Part shown: one piece after another, positions 32,205-44,045 of the stretch
How positions within the stretch are numbered: the first letter of the stretch is position 1
How the letters are laid out: the number at the start of each line of letters is the position of its first letter
Assembly: GCF_033115175.1 (NCBI RefSeq)
Contig: NC_084836.1
Location: 84,162,253-84,226,252, forward strand
Source: Lepus europaeus
Lineage: Eukaryota > Chordata > Mammalia > Lagomorpha > Leporidae
DNA length: 64,000 nt
Direction of reading: 5' to 3'
The notes under the pieces: generated by a model
The model's database searches: none
Told to the model about the DNA's origin: nothing
Seen by the model: the letters and a program-made list of their open reading frames with translations, nothing else
Made by a program: the position numbers and the translations under genes

Positions 32205-32520
32205 CCTTTATATAATTATTTTATTTGAAAGGAGTTGGGGGTGGGGAAGAGAGTAAGATCTTTTCTATCTGCTGGTTCATTCTCAAATACCTGCCACAGC
32301 CAGGGTTGGGCCAGGCCAAAACAGCAAGCCCAGCACTCAATCCTGGTCTCCCCTGTGGGTGGCAGGGACCCTACTACTTGAGCCATTACCTGATGCCTTC
32401 CAGGGTGTGCATTAATGGGGAGCTGGATCAGAAGCAGCAGGGGAACTTGAACCCAGACACTCTGATATGGGATGCAGGTTTCCCAAGTGTGGTGTAACTG
32501 CTGTGCCAAGTGCCTGCCCG
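32205..32520 (-). mobile_element. Old CSINE
   Basis: ATTATTTTATTTGAAAGGAG start and TGCCAAGTGCCTGCCC end; diverged. Confidence 0.82.
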
Positions 32521-33225
32521 TTTGCCTTATTTAAAACTCTATTTTAGGCCATTTCCCCTTACCATTTCCCTACAGAATTAGCATTTTCACTGTCTTGAGG
32601 TGGTGACTGAGTGGTCTGTGCTTTCCCATTGTGGTGCCGGAAGCTGCCTTGAATTTCATATAATCCATAGACAAGGCGGTCTCTCCTGGTTGTCACGAGT
32701 ATCAGGACACTGGGGATCCTGGAGGGGTGGATTGGATGGCAGGGATCTGGGCCTCCTGGAAGACACAGCTCTGGATGTGCAGGTGATGCTGGGTGAAGAT
32801 TTGCCTCTGCAGAGTTTGTCATTCATTTTGTGCCCCAGGTCCATCCTCTTGACCTCAAAGCCCTCCTGAGGCAGGTAGAGCAGGCCAGGCTAGTCCCCAT
32901 TTTATGGGTGGGTAGATAGGCTGAGTCGAGCTGATGTCAAAGCACTGGACAGTTAGAGATCTGGAAACCTAAAGCCTGGATTCCGAAACTCTCATCCACA
33001 TTGCTGTAGTTCTGCGTGTGTGTGAAGGCATTTTCTTCTCTGCCAAGGATTTTGCTTGCGTGCTTGTACCCACCCCTTCCCCTTCCCCCCAAATCTGGAT
33101 CCCTGCAGGTCTGTGTCATAGGTCATTTTCTCCTGTGGGCTTTCATGATGACATCTGGTTATGAGGTGAGCCATAGTTGTCTCTTTGAAACAGGTAACTG
33201 GGCAACTGGACTGACAAGGTCAGGA
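32521..33225 (+). other. Mostly unique intron sequence with a MIR fragment
   Basis: CCCATTTTATGGGTGGGTAG then ATAGGCTGAGTC at 32898-32930 is a reversed MIR core. The rest is unrecognised. Confidence 0.5.
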
Positions 33226-33370
33226 CAGTGGGTCTCAACCTTCCTAGTTAATGGCTGCCTGCCCCCCAAGAGTCAGATTTGATTAGTTTGGGGTGCAGCC
33301 TAGGCATTGGGATTTTTAAAGCCCCCAGGAGATGCCTATGTGCTGCGGAGTTGGAGAACTGGGTTGGGAG
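33226..33370 (+). mobile_element. MER20/MER5-like hAT-Charlie element
   Basis: ACAGTGGGTCTCAACCTTCC start, GATTAGTTTGGGGTGCAGCC and ATTGGGATTTTTAAAGCCCC internally, and a GTTGGAGAACTGGGTT end form the short inverted-repeat element almost entire. Confidence 0.75.
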
Positions 33371-34414
33371 TCCTTGCTAGGGGTTTATGTACTGGATGTG
33401 CACCAGGTGCAGTCCCCATGGATAATGGGCCTCATGCTGTACTCAGGTTGATGCTCTGGTGTTTCCCAGATGGTAGTAAACTGAAAATACACCGAGGTTT
33501 AGACCATGGCTTCTTTCACTGTTCTGTCTCTTTGCTGCTGTGTGTTAACAGCTCTGCTTGGAGAGCACAGGTGAGGAGTGTCCTTCTCTGTGACCAGTGT
33601 GGTCTGAAAGGAGTGAGAGCAGAGACAGGCAGGGAGTTCTTGTTCAAGCTGGAGCTCATTTAGGTACTGAGGAAAGCAAAGTGACCCAGCTTAGTGTTCA
33701 AAGAAAATCCTAGAAAGGAACTCTCTGCTGACCTTCCCTTCTCCCCATTTAGAAAAAATGTGATTGGACTTCCTTTTATCTTGCTTACCAACTCAACTGG
33801 AGTCATGTCTCTCCTTGGGCTGGCCTCCAATGCCTGGGCAGAGGTGAACCACTCATCCAACCCCTTAACTGGCTTTGCTTCATGGGCTATTTGTTGTCAC
33901 CAATGTGAGGTGATTGTGGGCCGCTGAAAGGCAAAAGCCATGGTTATACTCCCCTGCAACCCTCACAGAGCCTCATAAAGAGGAGATGTATGTGTTTGCC
34001 CATTGATCTGTTCCTGCCCCTGGCCACAGTGGCTCTCTTTAATTTACTGTGTGAGTGAGCATTGCAAGCTTGCAACAGGGAAGTGATGAGGTGGATGTTG
34101 AGCTTGAGGCAGGAAGGACACAGTGTGCATTACATGTCTGTCGTCAGAACAACCCAACATGATTCCTAAGCGTGTAAAAACGAGTGAGAGAATTTTGCTG
34201 TTTCTGATAGCCTTCTCTTTTTTATCCACCATGGCCTCTGGATCAGGTAGAAAAGGATGAAGCATTTGATAAACAAAGCTTCTGAAGATCTTCATCAGAT
34301 CAGTGGTATATATGGGGGTCTCCATTGCTGTCAGAGCCATCCAGAACATGTGGCAAAAGCATTTTCTAGATTTGCTCCATTTCCATCCATTTTGGGAAAG
34401 GATTGGAAATCTTA
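33371..34414 (+). other. Unique intron sequence
   Basis: No repeat or exon recognised. Confidence 0.45.
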
Positions 34415-34565
34415 AAGTCAATCTCCTCAACTGGAATGTAAGCTCCGGGAGGCCAGGGCTCGGGTTGGTTTTGAGCACTGGTGTCTCTCAGGGCCTCAGA
34501 TGGCACTTAGTGCGTGGCGGAGACACAATAAATTACATTTGCTGAGTGAACAAATGGGTTTTGCT
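34415..34565 (+). mobile_element. L2 3' end
   Basis: CTCAACTGGAATGTAAGCTC, GGGAGGCCAGGGCTCGGGTT and ACACAATAAATTACATTTGC then TGAGTGAACAAATG is a clear L2 terminus. Confidence 0.85.
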
Positions 34566-34724
34566 CCTGTGATGGGAGTAAACACACAGACTATCTGCTC
34601 ACTCAAGGCCTTATCTTGCCTACTTGCTTTTGTCACATCTTTCAGCAAAGCAATTATATGTTAGTGCAGCTCAGTAACTGTGGCAGTGTTGCTGCGCAGT
34701 GGTACTTTTTGAGTGGCCACAGGT

Positions 34725-34850
34725 TCTAGGTTTTATCCACCACTGTGACACAGGTGAGAAAACCAGGGCTCAGTGAAGTTACGTTGCGAAGCTTCTCCAA
34801 GTCAGAATGTCAGCCCAGGTCCTGTGAGGTCATTCGTGGCCCCACCCCTT
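34725..34850 (-). mobile_element. MIR fragment
   Basis: CACAGGTGAGAAAACCAGGG then CTCAGTGAAGTTACGTTGC is the reversed MIR core. Confidence 0.6.
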
Positions 34851-35084
34851 CCTTCACCTCCTCCCCACCCCATGTGCAGTTGTTAAACCACTGTGTTTGG
34901 CAACATACATGTTAGGGGCTGTGCTTGGCCAAGAAACAGTTACAAGATGGTATCTTGAATGAAGTCTTTTGAGGGCAAAAGTCCAGTGATTTAGTGTGAA
35001 TTTACACCAGTTTCTATCCCGTAGCTGGTATATTCAGATGGTGATATTATAAAAGAAATCCATGTCTATTTTATAGGCCAGTAG

Positions 35085-35420
35085 TTTTTTTTTTTTCTTT
35101 TTAAAAAAGATTTATTTATTTGAAAGGCAAAGTTGCAGAGAGACAGAGAGGGAGAGAGAAAAAGAGAGAGAGATATCAATTGATTGATCTTTCATTTGCT
35201 GGTTCACTCTCCAAATGGCCACAACAGCTGGGACTAGGTCAGTTTGAAGCCAGGAGGCTGGAACTCCATCTGGATCTCCCATGTGGATGGCAGGAGCCTA
35301 AGTACTTAGACCATCTTCTGCTGCTTTTCCAGGAGCAGTAGCAGGGAGCTGGATTGGCAGTGGAGCAGCCGGGACTTGAACCGGTGCCTATATGGGATGC
35401 TGATGTCTCAGGCTGTCACT
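35085..35420 (-). mobile_element. CSINE lacking its extreme head
   Basis: AAAAAGATTTATTTATTTGA start and body TGAACCGGTGCCTATATGGG; the usual CCGGCCCC end is replaced by unrelated text. Confidence 0.88.
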
Positions 35421-36035
35421 GAGGCTGTCATTATTGTATAAGATAGAGATAGATCTGAGAAGAGAGTTGTAGTGACCGTGTCGGGTGAGGAGAGTGATTG
35501 CCTTTCTTTGTGTTTCCTGTGCTATAGTACTAAACTAGGGGTCTTAGGGTACTGAAACATTGAGTTAATGTCTGAACACAGGGAAACAAAACAACAAATA
35601 AGCAAATAAAAGCCATGCTAAGAGATGTTCTAATGTTATCTGCGCATAAATTCGAGACCACCTCTTTTACCTTCCACTTTTCTGAAATGAGTATGTTGCA
35701 TGTGAGTTTGGGGCCAGCATATTGGAGAGGCTTGATCACATGTACATCCCTGATTTTCCTCTTTCCTGACCCAACAGGAGTCAGACAAGAGGTGCCCAGG
35801 CCGTGGTCCTGGAGCCAGTCACACCTGCAGATCGTGGGAAGAGACAGCTGAGTTTCTGACCTGGGAGTTAACGTCTGCCAGGTTAACTGATACTTACGAG
35901 GAAAGTGCATCTGCATTTGGAAGCTAAAAACATACACTGAACTTGAAGCATTTGTTTAACTTTAGCTCTTGAACTTGAGACATACTTTGTTCCCAGTTTA
36001 ACTGTTTCATGAATTCTTTAATTCTCTTAAATAAT
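35421..36035 (+). other. Unique intron sequence
   Basis: Nothing recognised. Confidence 0.45.
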
Positions 36036-36535
36036 TAAGGCCCTGAGTGGATACCTGGAACCACAGACAGTATTGAAAACTTGATACATACTTTGCTTTT
36101 TCCCATACGTATAAACCTAGATGTTAACAGCAACAATGAAATAGAACAATAATAATAATGTCCTGCAGTAAAAGTTTCGTGAATGTGGTCTCTTGAAAGA
36201 GTCAAGAGGGCCGGTGCTGTGGCTCACTAGGCTAATTCTCCGCCTGCAGCGCCGGCACCCTGGGTTGTAGTCTCTGTTGGGGTGCCGGATTCTGTCCCGG
36301 TCACTCCTCTTCCAGTCCAGCTGTCTGCTGTGGCCCGGGAGGGCAGTGGAGGATGGCCCAAGTGCTTGGGTCCCTGTACCCGCATGGGAGACCAGGAGGA
36401 AGCACCTGGCTCCTGGCTTTGGATCGGTGCCTGTCAACAAAAAAAAAGAAAGAAAGAAGGAGTCAAGAGAAATATCAGTGTTTTTGGACCACAGGTAATT
36501 GAAACCCCAGGCGGTAAAGGCACAGCCAGGGAAGA
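36036..36535. mobile_element. Tigger-type DNA transposon fragment, split by a SINE
   Basis: GAACCACAGACAGTATTGAA, CTTTTTCCCATACGTATAAA and GTGAATGTGGTCTCTTGAAA on the left and TTGGACCACAGGTAATTGAA then ACCCCAGG on the right recall a TcMar-Tigger non-autonomous element. Confidence 0.65.
36209..36460 (+). mobile_element. CSINE, subfamily II, internally deleted
   Basis: Head GGCCGGTGCTGTGGCTCACT and GGTGCCGGATTCTGTCCCGG define subfamily II. The body jumps from GGATCGGTGC to CTGTCAACAAAA, so about 90 bases before the tail are missing. AGTCAAGAG flanks it (36200-36208, 36461-36469). Confidence 0.92.
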
Positions 36536-36544
36536 CTGTGTAGA

Positions 36545-36910
36545 TCGCTTCATTCACCCCGGTGCTTGCTGTATGTTGGGGCAGTGCTGGGTACCGGGAG
36601 GTATATGAACAGCCAGACTTCATCTCTGCCTCAGGGAGCATCCAGGCTGGTAGGGGAGGTAAACCTGCAGCCTGGTGCTAAATGGGTCTAATGTGGCAGC
36701 CGACCTGGTGTATTATGGAATGTTGCTTAGAAAACACTGGCCTGGAAGGCCTCTTAGAGGAGGAGACGTTTTTGTGGGCTTTGAAGGATAAGTCAGAAGG
36801 AGGAGATTGTTATAATCCAGGGTAAAGGGTCTGAATGAGCAAGGCCAGAGGAAGGTGTTTTTGAATCTTGCAAGAAGGAGTGGTTTGGAACAGTTGATGG
36901 GAGGGTTGGG
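36545..36910 (-). mobile_element. L2 fragment
   Basis: GTGCTGGGTACCGGGAGGTA, CAGGGAGCATCCAGGCTGGT and GGAAGGCCTCTTAGAGGAGG are in reversed L2 order. Confidence 0.7.
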
Positions 36911-37854
36911 AGGTAGATGGGGCTGGATGGGCTGTCTGTGTCCTTAACTAGTGCCTGGTGCATTTGGTGACTTGTGCCTGTTTAGAGACTAATTTTGCTG
37001 TGGATTCCTTAAATGTACTGACTAGCTCCTTGTGTTCCCATGGGAACCCAAGCGAGTGTCACTCCTCCCTTCAGGGGGATGTAGCTGAAATCACACTGGG
37101 GTGCTAGCTTTGCTCTCAGCACTTTGCTGTGGCTTTGAGTATTGATTGCTTGCTGAATTCTGGGAACCTTTTGCAGGGCTGTCTCTGTAATAGCAACTAG
37201 AGTAAGTCACTTAGCCTCCCCATGCCTCCCGTTCTCTAGGTGTAAGGCAAGGACATGGGCTCAGCATCATCCTCTCTTCTGAGTCCAGCCCTGAACCTCT
37301 TCTGGACTCTCCAGCCTTTGGTCACCTTGGCCTGCCTTGTCTCCCCCCTCCCCCACCCCCCACAATTCCCTATGGAAGTGTTACTGTCTTAAGTCTTGAG
37401 CAGTGAAAGTTAGTCCTATTGGACTTAGGGCTTGGATTTTGTAATGTATGAAATTCTTCCACCACCTACCAGCTTTTTCTCAACCAAGACCAAGGTTCCA
37501 GAACAGGTTCTAACACCCTGAGTAAGGCACTTGTTGTGTGTGATGATCTGACTTCTCTTCCATGCTTCTAGAATGGTTCTACTTGTGTGCCTTCTTTAGA
37601 GAAAGTGGGGGAATGGTTGCTCACACAATGCTGGTGTTCTGTGGTGCAGAAAAGGCCCAGCTGGAAATCAATGATCATGGCTCCAAAGGCATAGATAGTC
37701 CTATTGAGCAGCTTGGCTCTCAAATGGAGGCTGGATGGCTTGGGTTCCATTCAGAAGAAGGGACAAGATCACTGTCTAATGGAGACCATTGTGGGAGGAG
37801 CTGAGTGGAGGTTGGATTTCATGCTCACAGCTCCAGCTGCTCGCAGACCAACTA
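36911..37854 (+). other. Mostly unique intron sequence
   Basis: A MIR-like scrap at about 37195-37265 (AAGTCACTTAGCCTCCCC); otherwise nothing recognised. Confidence 0.45.
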
Positions 37855-38010
37855 GGACAGTGACTCCCAGACCTGGTTGGACATCGCTTCTCCTAGGTGA
37901 TTAGGAATGCAGATTCGCCAATTCTTGGGCTTTCATTTTGGAAATTCTTATTTATAAGGTCTGGGTTGGGGCTCTTCAGATGATTCTGTTGATAAATAGG
38001 CCTGGGGAAT
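37855..38010 (-). mobile_element. MER5A-like hAT-Charlie element
   Basis: GACAGTGACTCCCAGACCTG, GTGATTAGGAATGCAGATTC and TCTTCAGATGATTCTGTTGA follow a MER5A layout. Confidence 0.65.
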
Positions 38011-38079
38011 TGCTGAGCTGGCCCTGTTGTCTTATATACGTGACCACATGCATGCTCTGGGCCAGCGTCCTTTGCAGAG

Positions 38080-38613
38080 TTTCTCCAGTTGGGCTCCTTG
38101 CTATACTCTCATCCCTTTAATGAATCTGTGCATAGCAACTAAAGGGGTCTTTAAACATGCGAATGCAATTTTACTAGTGCAGTCTTTGTGTGGATGTAAG
38201 TCAGAATCTTAACCATTTAGCCAGTCTGCAAGGTTGGACAGGATTTGGCTCCTGCCTCAAGGCTTTTCTGATCTCATCTTCCATTTTGCTTCCTGCTCTT
38301 TTCCGCAGCTACAGTGGCTTTTTTGTTCTTCCCCCAGAGCCTCTGGCTGATTCCTGCCTCAGGGCCTTTGTACCTGCTGTTCTCTGTGGCTGAGTGCTCT
38401 TTCCAAGATTTCTGCCTGCCCTTGACCTCACTGCATTCAGGGATTTGCTGACAGATTACCCTTCAGTCTTTCCTGACTGCTTACCTTCTCCTGCCTCTGC
38501 CTGTCAGTCCTAGCCCCCAACCCACCTTTACTGCACCTACCACTATCTAAGTGGTATTATTTTTCCCTTTTTTTAAAAGGTTATTTTTATTTATCTGAAA
38601 GCCAACCACTGTG

Positions 38614-38668
<55 letters not shown>

Positions 38669-39065
38669 ATTTTCCATTTGCTGGTTTACTCCTCAAATAT
38701 TTAAATTGGCCAGGGCTGTAGCAGGCCAAAGCCAAGATCCAGGAACTCCATCCAGGTCTCTCACATGGGTGGCAAAGACCTACATACTTGGGCCATGACC
38801 TGTTGCCTCTCAGTCACATTAGCAGGAAGCTGGATTGGAAGCAGAGGTGGGATTCAGTCCTAGGCACTCCAGTATGGGATGTGGGCTTCCTAGGTGGCCA
38901 CTTTATCTATCATACCACCATGCCTACCCCCATATATTTTTCTAACACCTCACTGAAATGCAGAATCCATGAGAGCTGAGACTTTGCATTGTTATTACTT
39001 TCTCCCTGCGCCAAGAGTGTTGTGTGATGTGTGACTGAATTCACTACTTTGTGGAATGAAGGAAG
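38080..39065 (+). mobile_element. L2 3' portion, split by a SINE
   Basis: CCTGCCTCAGGGCCTTTGTA, CCTGCTGTTCTCTGTGGCTG, then CACTATCTAAGTGG before the SINE, and AATCCATGAGAGCTGAGACT with GTGGAATGAAGGAAGT after it, are consecutive parts of the L2 3' end. Confidence 0.8.
38564..38930 (-). mobile_element. Old CSINE inside the L2
   Basis: Contains a long (GA)n at 38613-38665 and ends CACCATGCCTACCCC; TAT(T)ATTTTTC-like text flanks it. Confidence 0.88.
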
Positions 39066-39455
39066 TACACATCTCCTGATGCAGTGTCTGACATAAGGAT
39101 TTGTCTACCTCTGCTTAACTTAGTGATGATGCTGGACATCTCAAGGAACTTATTCTGTATTGAGACAGTTCTGATGGTTAGGCTGTTCTTCCATCAACTG
39201 AAAAACAAAGTTTCTTCTTCATCCTGGCTCAGTAGCCCTGCTAGTGAGTTGGGGTAGTAGTCAGTGCTGCCATGTGTATGCATCCCATGCAGTGTCCTTA
39301 AGGGAGTTGGGTAGGTGCTGTGCTTGCCTCCCACATCCTGCTCTTGTGGATGCTTCTTGCCCACCTGCTGTGGTGCTGTTGGCCCTGTCCTTGACCGTCA
39401 GTCCCCCAGGGATGGTATCAACTGCGTTACACCCTCCCTTAGGCAGCCCACAGTT
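39066..39455 (+). other. Unique intron sequence
   Basis: Nothing recognised. Confidence 0.45.
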
Positions 39456-39776
39456 TCTTTTTTTTTTTTTTTAACATTTATTTATTTATATATTTATTTG
39501 GAAGGTAGAGTTACAGAGAGGCAGAGGCAGAGAGAGAGGTCTTCCATCCTCTGGTTCACTCCGCAAATGGCTGCAACAGCTGGAGCTGTGCTGATTGGAA
39601 GCCAGGAGCTTCTTCTGGGTCTCCCATGCAGGTGCAGAGGCCCAAGCACTTGGGCCATCTTCCATTGCTTTTCCAGGCCTTAGCAGAGAGCTAGATAGGA
39701 AGTGGAGCAGCTGGACCTCAAACTGGCACCCACATGGGACACTGGCACTGCTGGCGCTCTGCTACGGTGCCGGCCC
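39456..39776 (-). mobile_element. Full-length CSINE
   Basis: AACATTTATTTATTTATATA start and TACGGTGCCGGCCC end; CCCACAG flanks it. Confidence 0.92.
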
Positions 39777-41239
39777 CACCCACAGCTCTTGACTGCTTAG
39801 CTCAAGGGCCTGGCCATCTTGGCCCAAGGTGAGACAACTCTGATGGGGCTACTGTCACTCTAGAACTATCTGTGGCATCAGCGAAGGCTGTCCTTAGGTT
39901 TATGTTGCAGCTCTGTTTCTTCTTTTCCCCAGAACACTCTGCCCCTTTTTCCTAGGTGTTGATCTCAAGGACACGTTTGTTGAACACCCCACATGCCAAA
40001 TGCTGCAGGTGGTCCACTTTCCCAGGATCCCAACCCATAGCCTGTAACAGTTGGCTCTTTGCCTGACCTTTTAGCTTTATATGCTCTCCCTAGGCCAGAA
40101 AAGACAATGAATAGCTGAATCTCCCTCCCACGATGACTGTGTTCAACCAAAGATTTCATTAGCACGGGAGGCTCACGGTATCCATAAGGCTGTGACAGCA
40201 CCATTCATTATCCAAGGCTCAACCATTGTGGTAGCCCAGAGGAAGTGCAGTGGAGGCCATGCCAGTCTTGTCAGCTGCCAGCTGAGGTTGGCGTTGGGTA
40301 CAGGTCATCATACTGCTAACCTTTAGCCAGCTGCTGTGTAGTGAGCTGTGTTCTGAGCAACTGAAGTGAAGTCAAGATGACTTGCTGAGGAACTCATTCC
40401 TGATCATTTTCTTTATCTGTTTCTCCAGGTTTTTCCTTAAAACTGGAGCTGAAGGATTTTATGATTTCATGGGGAGCAACTAAGAGTACTCAGTAGTTGC
40501 AGACTGTGCACTGAGTTCTCCATAATCTCTTCTCAGGTGCTCAGGATCAGCTGGAAAGGATAAGGAACAGTAAGAATAGAGATAGTTTGGGGGGGGGATG
40601 GCCACCCCTCGTTGAGTTTGATGGCTGACTTGGATGGGGACTCCACTAGGTGCAGCGGGGCAGGTGTTACTGGTGCTCTGGGCTTGGCACAGGGAGGCAC
40701 ATGTGTCTGCACTTATCCTTGGAAGAGCCTGATGCATGCAGATGGCTAAGTGAGGGGCAGCGGTGGCAGAATTAGGAAGTGAAAGTCAAGTGTAACTATG
40801 CCCTTGCAATTACAGAAGAATTACTGGCTCTTTAGCTGAATTTCAGTTCAGCTGGATATCTTGTATTTTATCTGAAACTCTAATAAAGAGAAAGAGAGAG
40901 GGGTTGTTGGAGGGAGCAGAGGGAGTGAGTGACCATTGAGCCTCAGGATCAGGAATGCTCTGAGAGAAGGGCATTTGGGCCTGGTTTTCAGTGTTGGACA
41001 TCATTTGCCTGGTGGTTGTGCAGAGGGAGGAGGCAGAGTCCATCAGGGCCTGAGGATGGCCGGAGGCCTGGGGACAAGATGCAGTGCAAGGCCACAGGGC
41101 TGTCCTTCTGCGGCTGGGCTGGGCTGGGCTGCAAGGAGAGGAGGAGGAGTCAGCCAGCCCTCATTTCATACCACAGAGGGTATGCACTCATCCTGGAGTA
41201 TAAGAAGCTACCCAGAGTTCAAAGCATGGTCTTTTTTTT
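39777..41239 (+). other. Mostly unique intron sequence
   Basis: 1.5 kb without a CSINE. It includes a G9 run near 40590 and GGGCT repeated four times at 41115-41136. No exon recognised. Confidence 0.5.
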
Positions 41240-41600
41240 TGCCTTTTCATTGGCTAAATTTATTTTAATTATGAAAAAAAAAATCAAATCATGCTATAAT
41301 ACATTCTAGTAGTAAAATGGTTAACTTCAGTGTGCCACCCGCTGGCTCCCTGCTCCCACTCTCCCTGGAGGGACTCCCATGAATTCTCCTGGGAGTGTTT
41401 GGACTGCCTTGTGCGTCCGGATGCACGGACACGCATGTTCTGTTGGCCTTGTTTGTCTACTTACTGAGCCACAAGCTTGGTAGCTGTCTGCATGCTGTTT
41501 TGCCACTTGCTGTTTATTCCACTTTGAGTATTTCTTGGACTTCTTTCCATATTAGTCCAAATAGAGCTCATGGATTCTTTTTAAAAGTACATTTTCTAAA
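41240..41600 (+). mobile_element. Possible old L1 3' fragment
   Basis: GGACTTCTTTCCATATTAGT then CCAAATAGAGCTCATGGATT recalls the L1M 3' region. The match is weak. Confidence 0.4.
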
Positions 41601-42654
41601 CTTTTGTCATTGAGTGTCCAGCCACCAAAATGAAGGCAGTTGAATATCAGTTCACAGGCTGTAACTTCTAGGGTGGCTATGGGGATGCTGATTGCTTCAG
41701 AACCTGGGCTGAATAAGTCACTCCAAAGAGTTTTCCTGGCTAATGGTTCAGTTTGGAGGTCCCAGCGTCCCCCAATATAGCTGTTTATTATAACATGACC
41801 AAATACCATCCCTTGAAAGAGTGGGATCAATTTGAATTGCTGAATAACTTAAAAGCATATTCAAAATAGCTGAATTAGCATAGAGTTTTTTTTTTCTAAT
41901 AATACTAATCACCTATCAGAATTGATATGATTCGTCTATTTCCCTGATTGGGTATTTAAAATCTCTCTACCCCCAGTATCCCCCCAACCTATGTTGGTCT
42001 ATAACTGAGTATACTTACTCCAGCTGGTTCATTTGTAGCATCCTATGATCTAGTTTCCAGACCTTTCAAATAAATTACTTATTTATATGAAGGGACTATA
42101 ATTGACTTTTCGGTTGAGAAACCCAATTCACCCAAGTGGCCAGGGAGAGACATAGTTCATTTTGCTCTATTATCAAATCAATGTTCAAATAATACTTTAA
42201 GATTATTTATTTTCCTAAATATAAGAGAAATGTCAAGATTTATTTCCCATGTTTCTTAAATGTCAGAGGAAGTTGACCTGAGGCCGAGGAACTTCAGTGC
42301 CTGGTGTTTTACAGTGTTCAGCTAAAGGCTTAAAAGACAAAATATTCCCTGCTGACAGCAAGCATTGCCCTTGTGCACAGCACACTCAGGGTGTAGATGT
42401 GGAGGAAACTGGTTCCTGGGCCTCTGGGTCTTCTGGTCTAACTGGAGACATGACAGCAGCAAGGATGAAACCCCTGTGAACAGGATGAGTGAGGCAGGCG
42501 CATGGGGAGACATTGTCTCCACAGGTTTCTGAGGAAGAGATGAGTCAGACCAGACCCAAGACAAGCCTTGCTTGAGAGTGTGGGTGTGAAGTGGTGCATG
42601 GGAGGCACTGGAGAGGTAGGGGCCAGTAGGAAGACCAGCATCGGTGGAGTCTGG
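41601..42654 (+). other. Unique, partly AT-rich intron sequence
   Basis: Nothing recognised. Confidence 0.45.
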
Positions 42655-42943
42655 CCATGGTCACTCATCCAGTCAGTCCAGCACACTCAACAGCCATTTT
42701 ATGAGCACACCAAGGTTATAGGTGCGGTGTGAGGGGCTGGGCATGTAAATCCTGCCAGGTGTAGTTCTTACTCTGAAGGTCACGGTCTGGTGGGTGAGCC
42801 GGCAGGAGGGCCCTCTAACTAGGGGACAGAGCAAAGACTTTGGTGCAGGCTCTCCAGACGGTGTCAAGTCTGGGCTGAGCCCAGAGGTATGGCTGAGCAT
42901 GGGGCAGGAAATGATGTTGGCATGGCATTCGAAGTTGGGCCAA

Positions 42944-43621
42944 GGGCCGGTGCTGTGGTCTAGTGGGCACCATATGGGTGCTGGTTTGAGTCCTGGCTGC
43001 TCTGCTTCTGATCCAGCTCTCTGCTATGGCCTGAGAAAGCAGCAGAAGATGGCCCAAGTCCTTGGGCCCCTGCACCCACGTGGGAGACCCAGAAGAAGCT
43101 CCTGGCTCCTGGCTTCGGATCAGTGGAGCTCCTGCCTTTGTGGCCATTTGGGAAGTGAACCAACTAATGGAAGACCTTTCTCTCTGCCTCTGCCTCTCTG
43201 TAATTCTACATTTCTTTTTTTTTTTTTTTTAAAGATGTATTTATTTTACTTGAAAGTCAGAGTTACACACAGAGAGGCGAGGCAGAGAGAGAGAGAGAGG
43301 TAGAGGTAGAGGTCTTCCATCTGATGGTTCACTCCCCAATTGGCCACAACGGCCGGAATTGTGCTGATCCGAAGCCAGGAGCCAGGAGCTTCTTCTAGGT
43401 CTCCCACGTGGGTGCAGGGGCCCGAGGACTTGGGCCATCTTCTGCTGCTTTCTCAGGTCATAGCACAGAGCTGGATTGGAAGAGGAGCAGCTGGGACTCA
43501 AACCAGCGCCTATATGGGATGCTGTTGCTTCAGGCCAGGGTGTTAACCCGCTGCGCCACAGCGCTGGCCCCTGTAACTCTACATTTCAAATAAATAAATA
43601 AATCTTTAAAACAATAAAAAA
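42944..43621 (+). mobile_element. CSINE interrupted by a second CSINE
   Basis: Parts 42944-43214 and 43588-43621 make one plus-strand copy with an AAATAAATAAATAAATCTTT tail. Outer target duplication is AAGTTGGGCCA / TAGTTGGGTCA (about 42932 and 43622). Confidence 0.93.
43215..43571 (-). mobile_element. CSINE nested in opposite orientation
   Basis: It lies inside the plus-strand copy between TGTAATTCTACATTTC (43199-43214) and TGTAACTCTACATTTC (43572-43587), a 16-base target duplication with one change. Confidence 0.95.
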
Positions 43622-44045
43622 GTAGTTGGGTCAGATCACAAAGGCTTTGGTGAGAGTTGGACTTCATTCTGTGACTTTTGAGAAGTCACTGAAGGATTTG
43701 GAATCAGGGAAGCCTTATGGTGAAATGTGTATTTTGGACAGCTCATTCTGGTGTGGAAGGGAGGGGACAAAGCTGGTGGCGAAGAGGCTAGACAGAGGTG
43801 GTGTGGCCTCACTTGTGACAATGGCTATGGAATGGGAGACGTGGCCAAGGTTGGCAGGGGGTTGAATGGACAGGACTTGGCATACATGTTGGATAGTGGA
43901 GTAGGGGTATGGAGGTTTCATGGAGTGTCTGATGGACCCTGAAATCACCCGTGACAGTTAAAGGCCGCGAGGGTGCAGCGAAGGCCAGGAGGAGAACCAG
44001 TCTCCAGTGGATGAAGGGGCCTGAGTGGGGTGGTGGAGGGAGAGG

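Larger units (their letters stand above)
42655..44045 (-). mobile_element. L2 split by a two-layer SINE insertion
   Basis: The left part (to about 42943) has AACAGCCATTTTATGAGCAC and GGTCACGGTCTGGTGGGTGA. The right part (from 43622) has GTCACTGAAGGATTTGGAAT and GGACAGCTCATTCTGGTGTG. Together they follow the reversed L2 tail. Confidence 0.65.

Noticed and set aside
34044-34478. 144-codon minus-strand frame
   Set aside because: Overlaps an L2 3' end and shows no protein family features.
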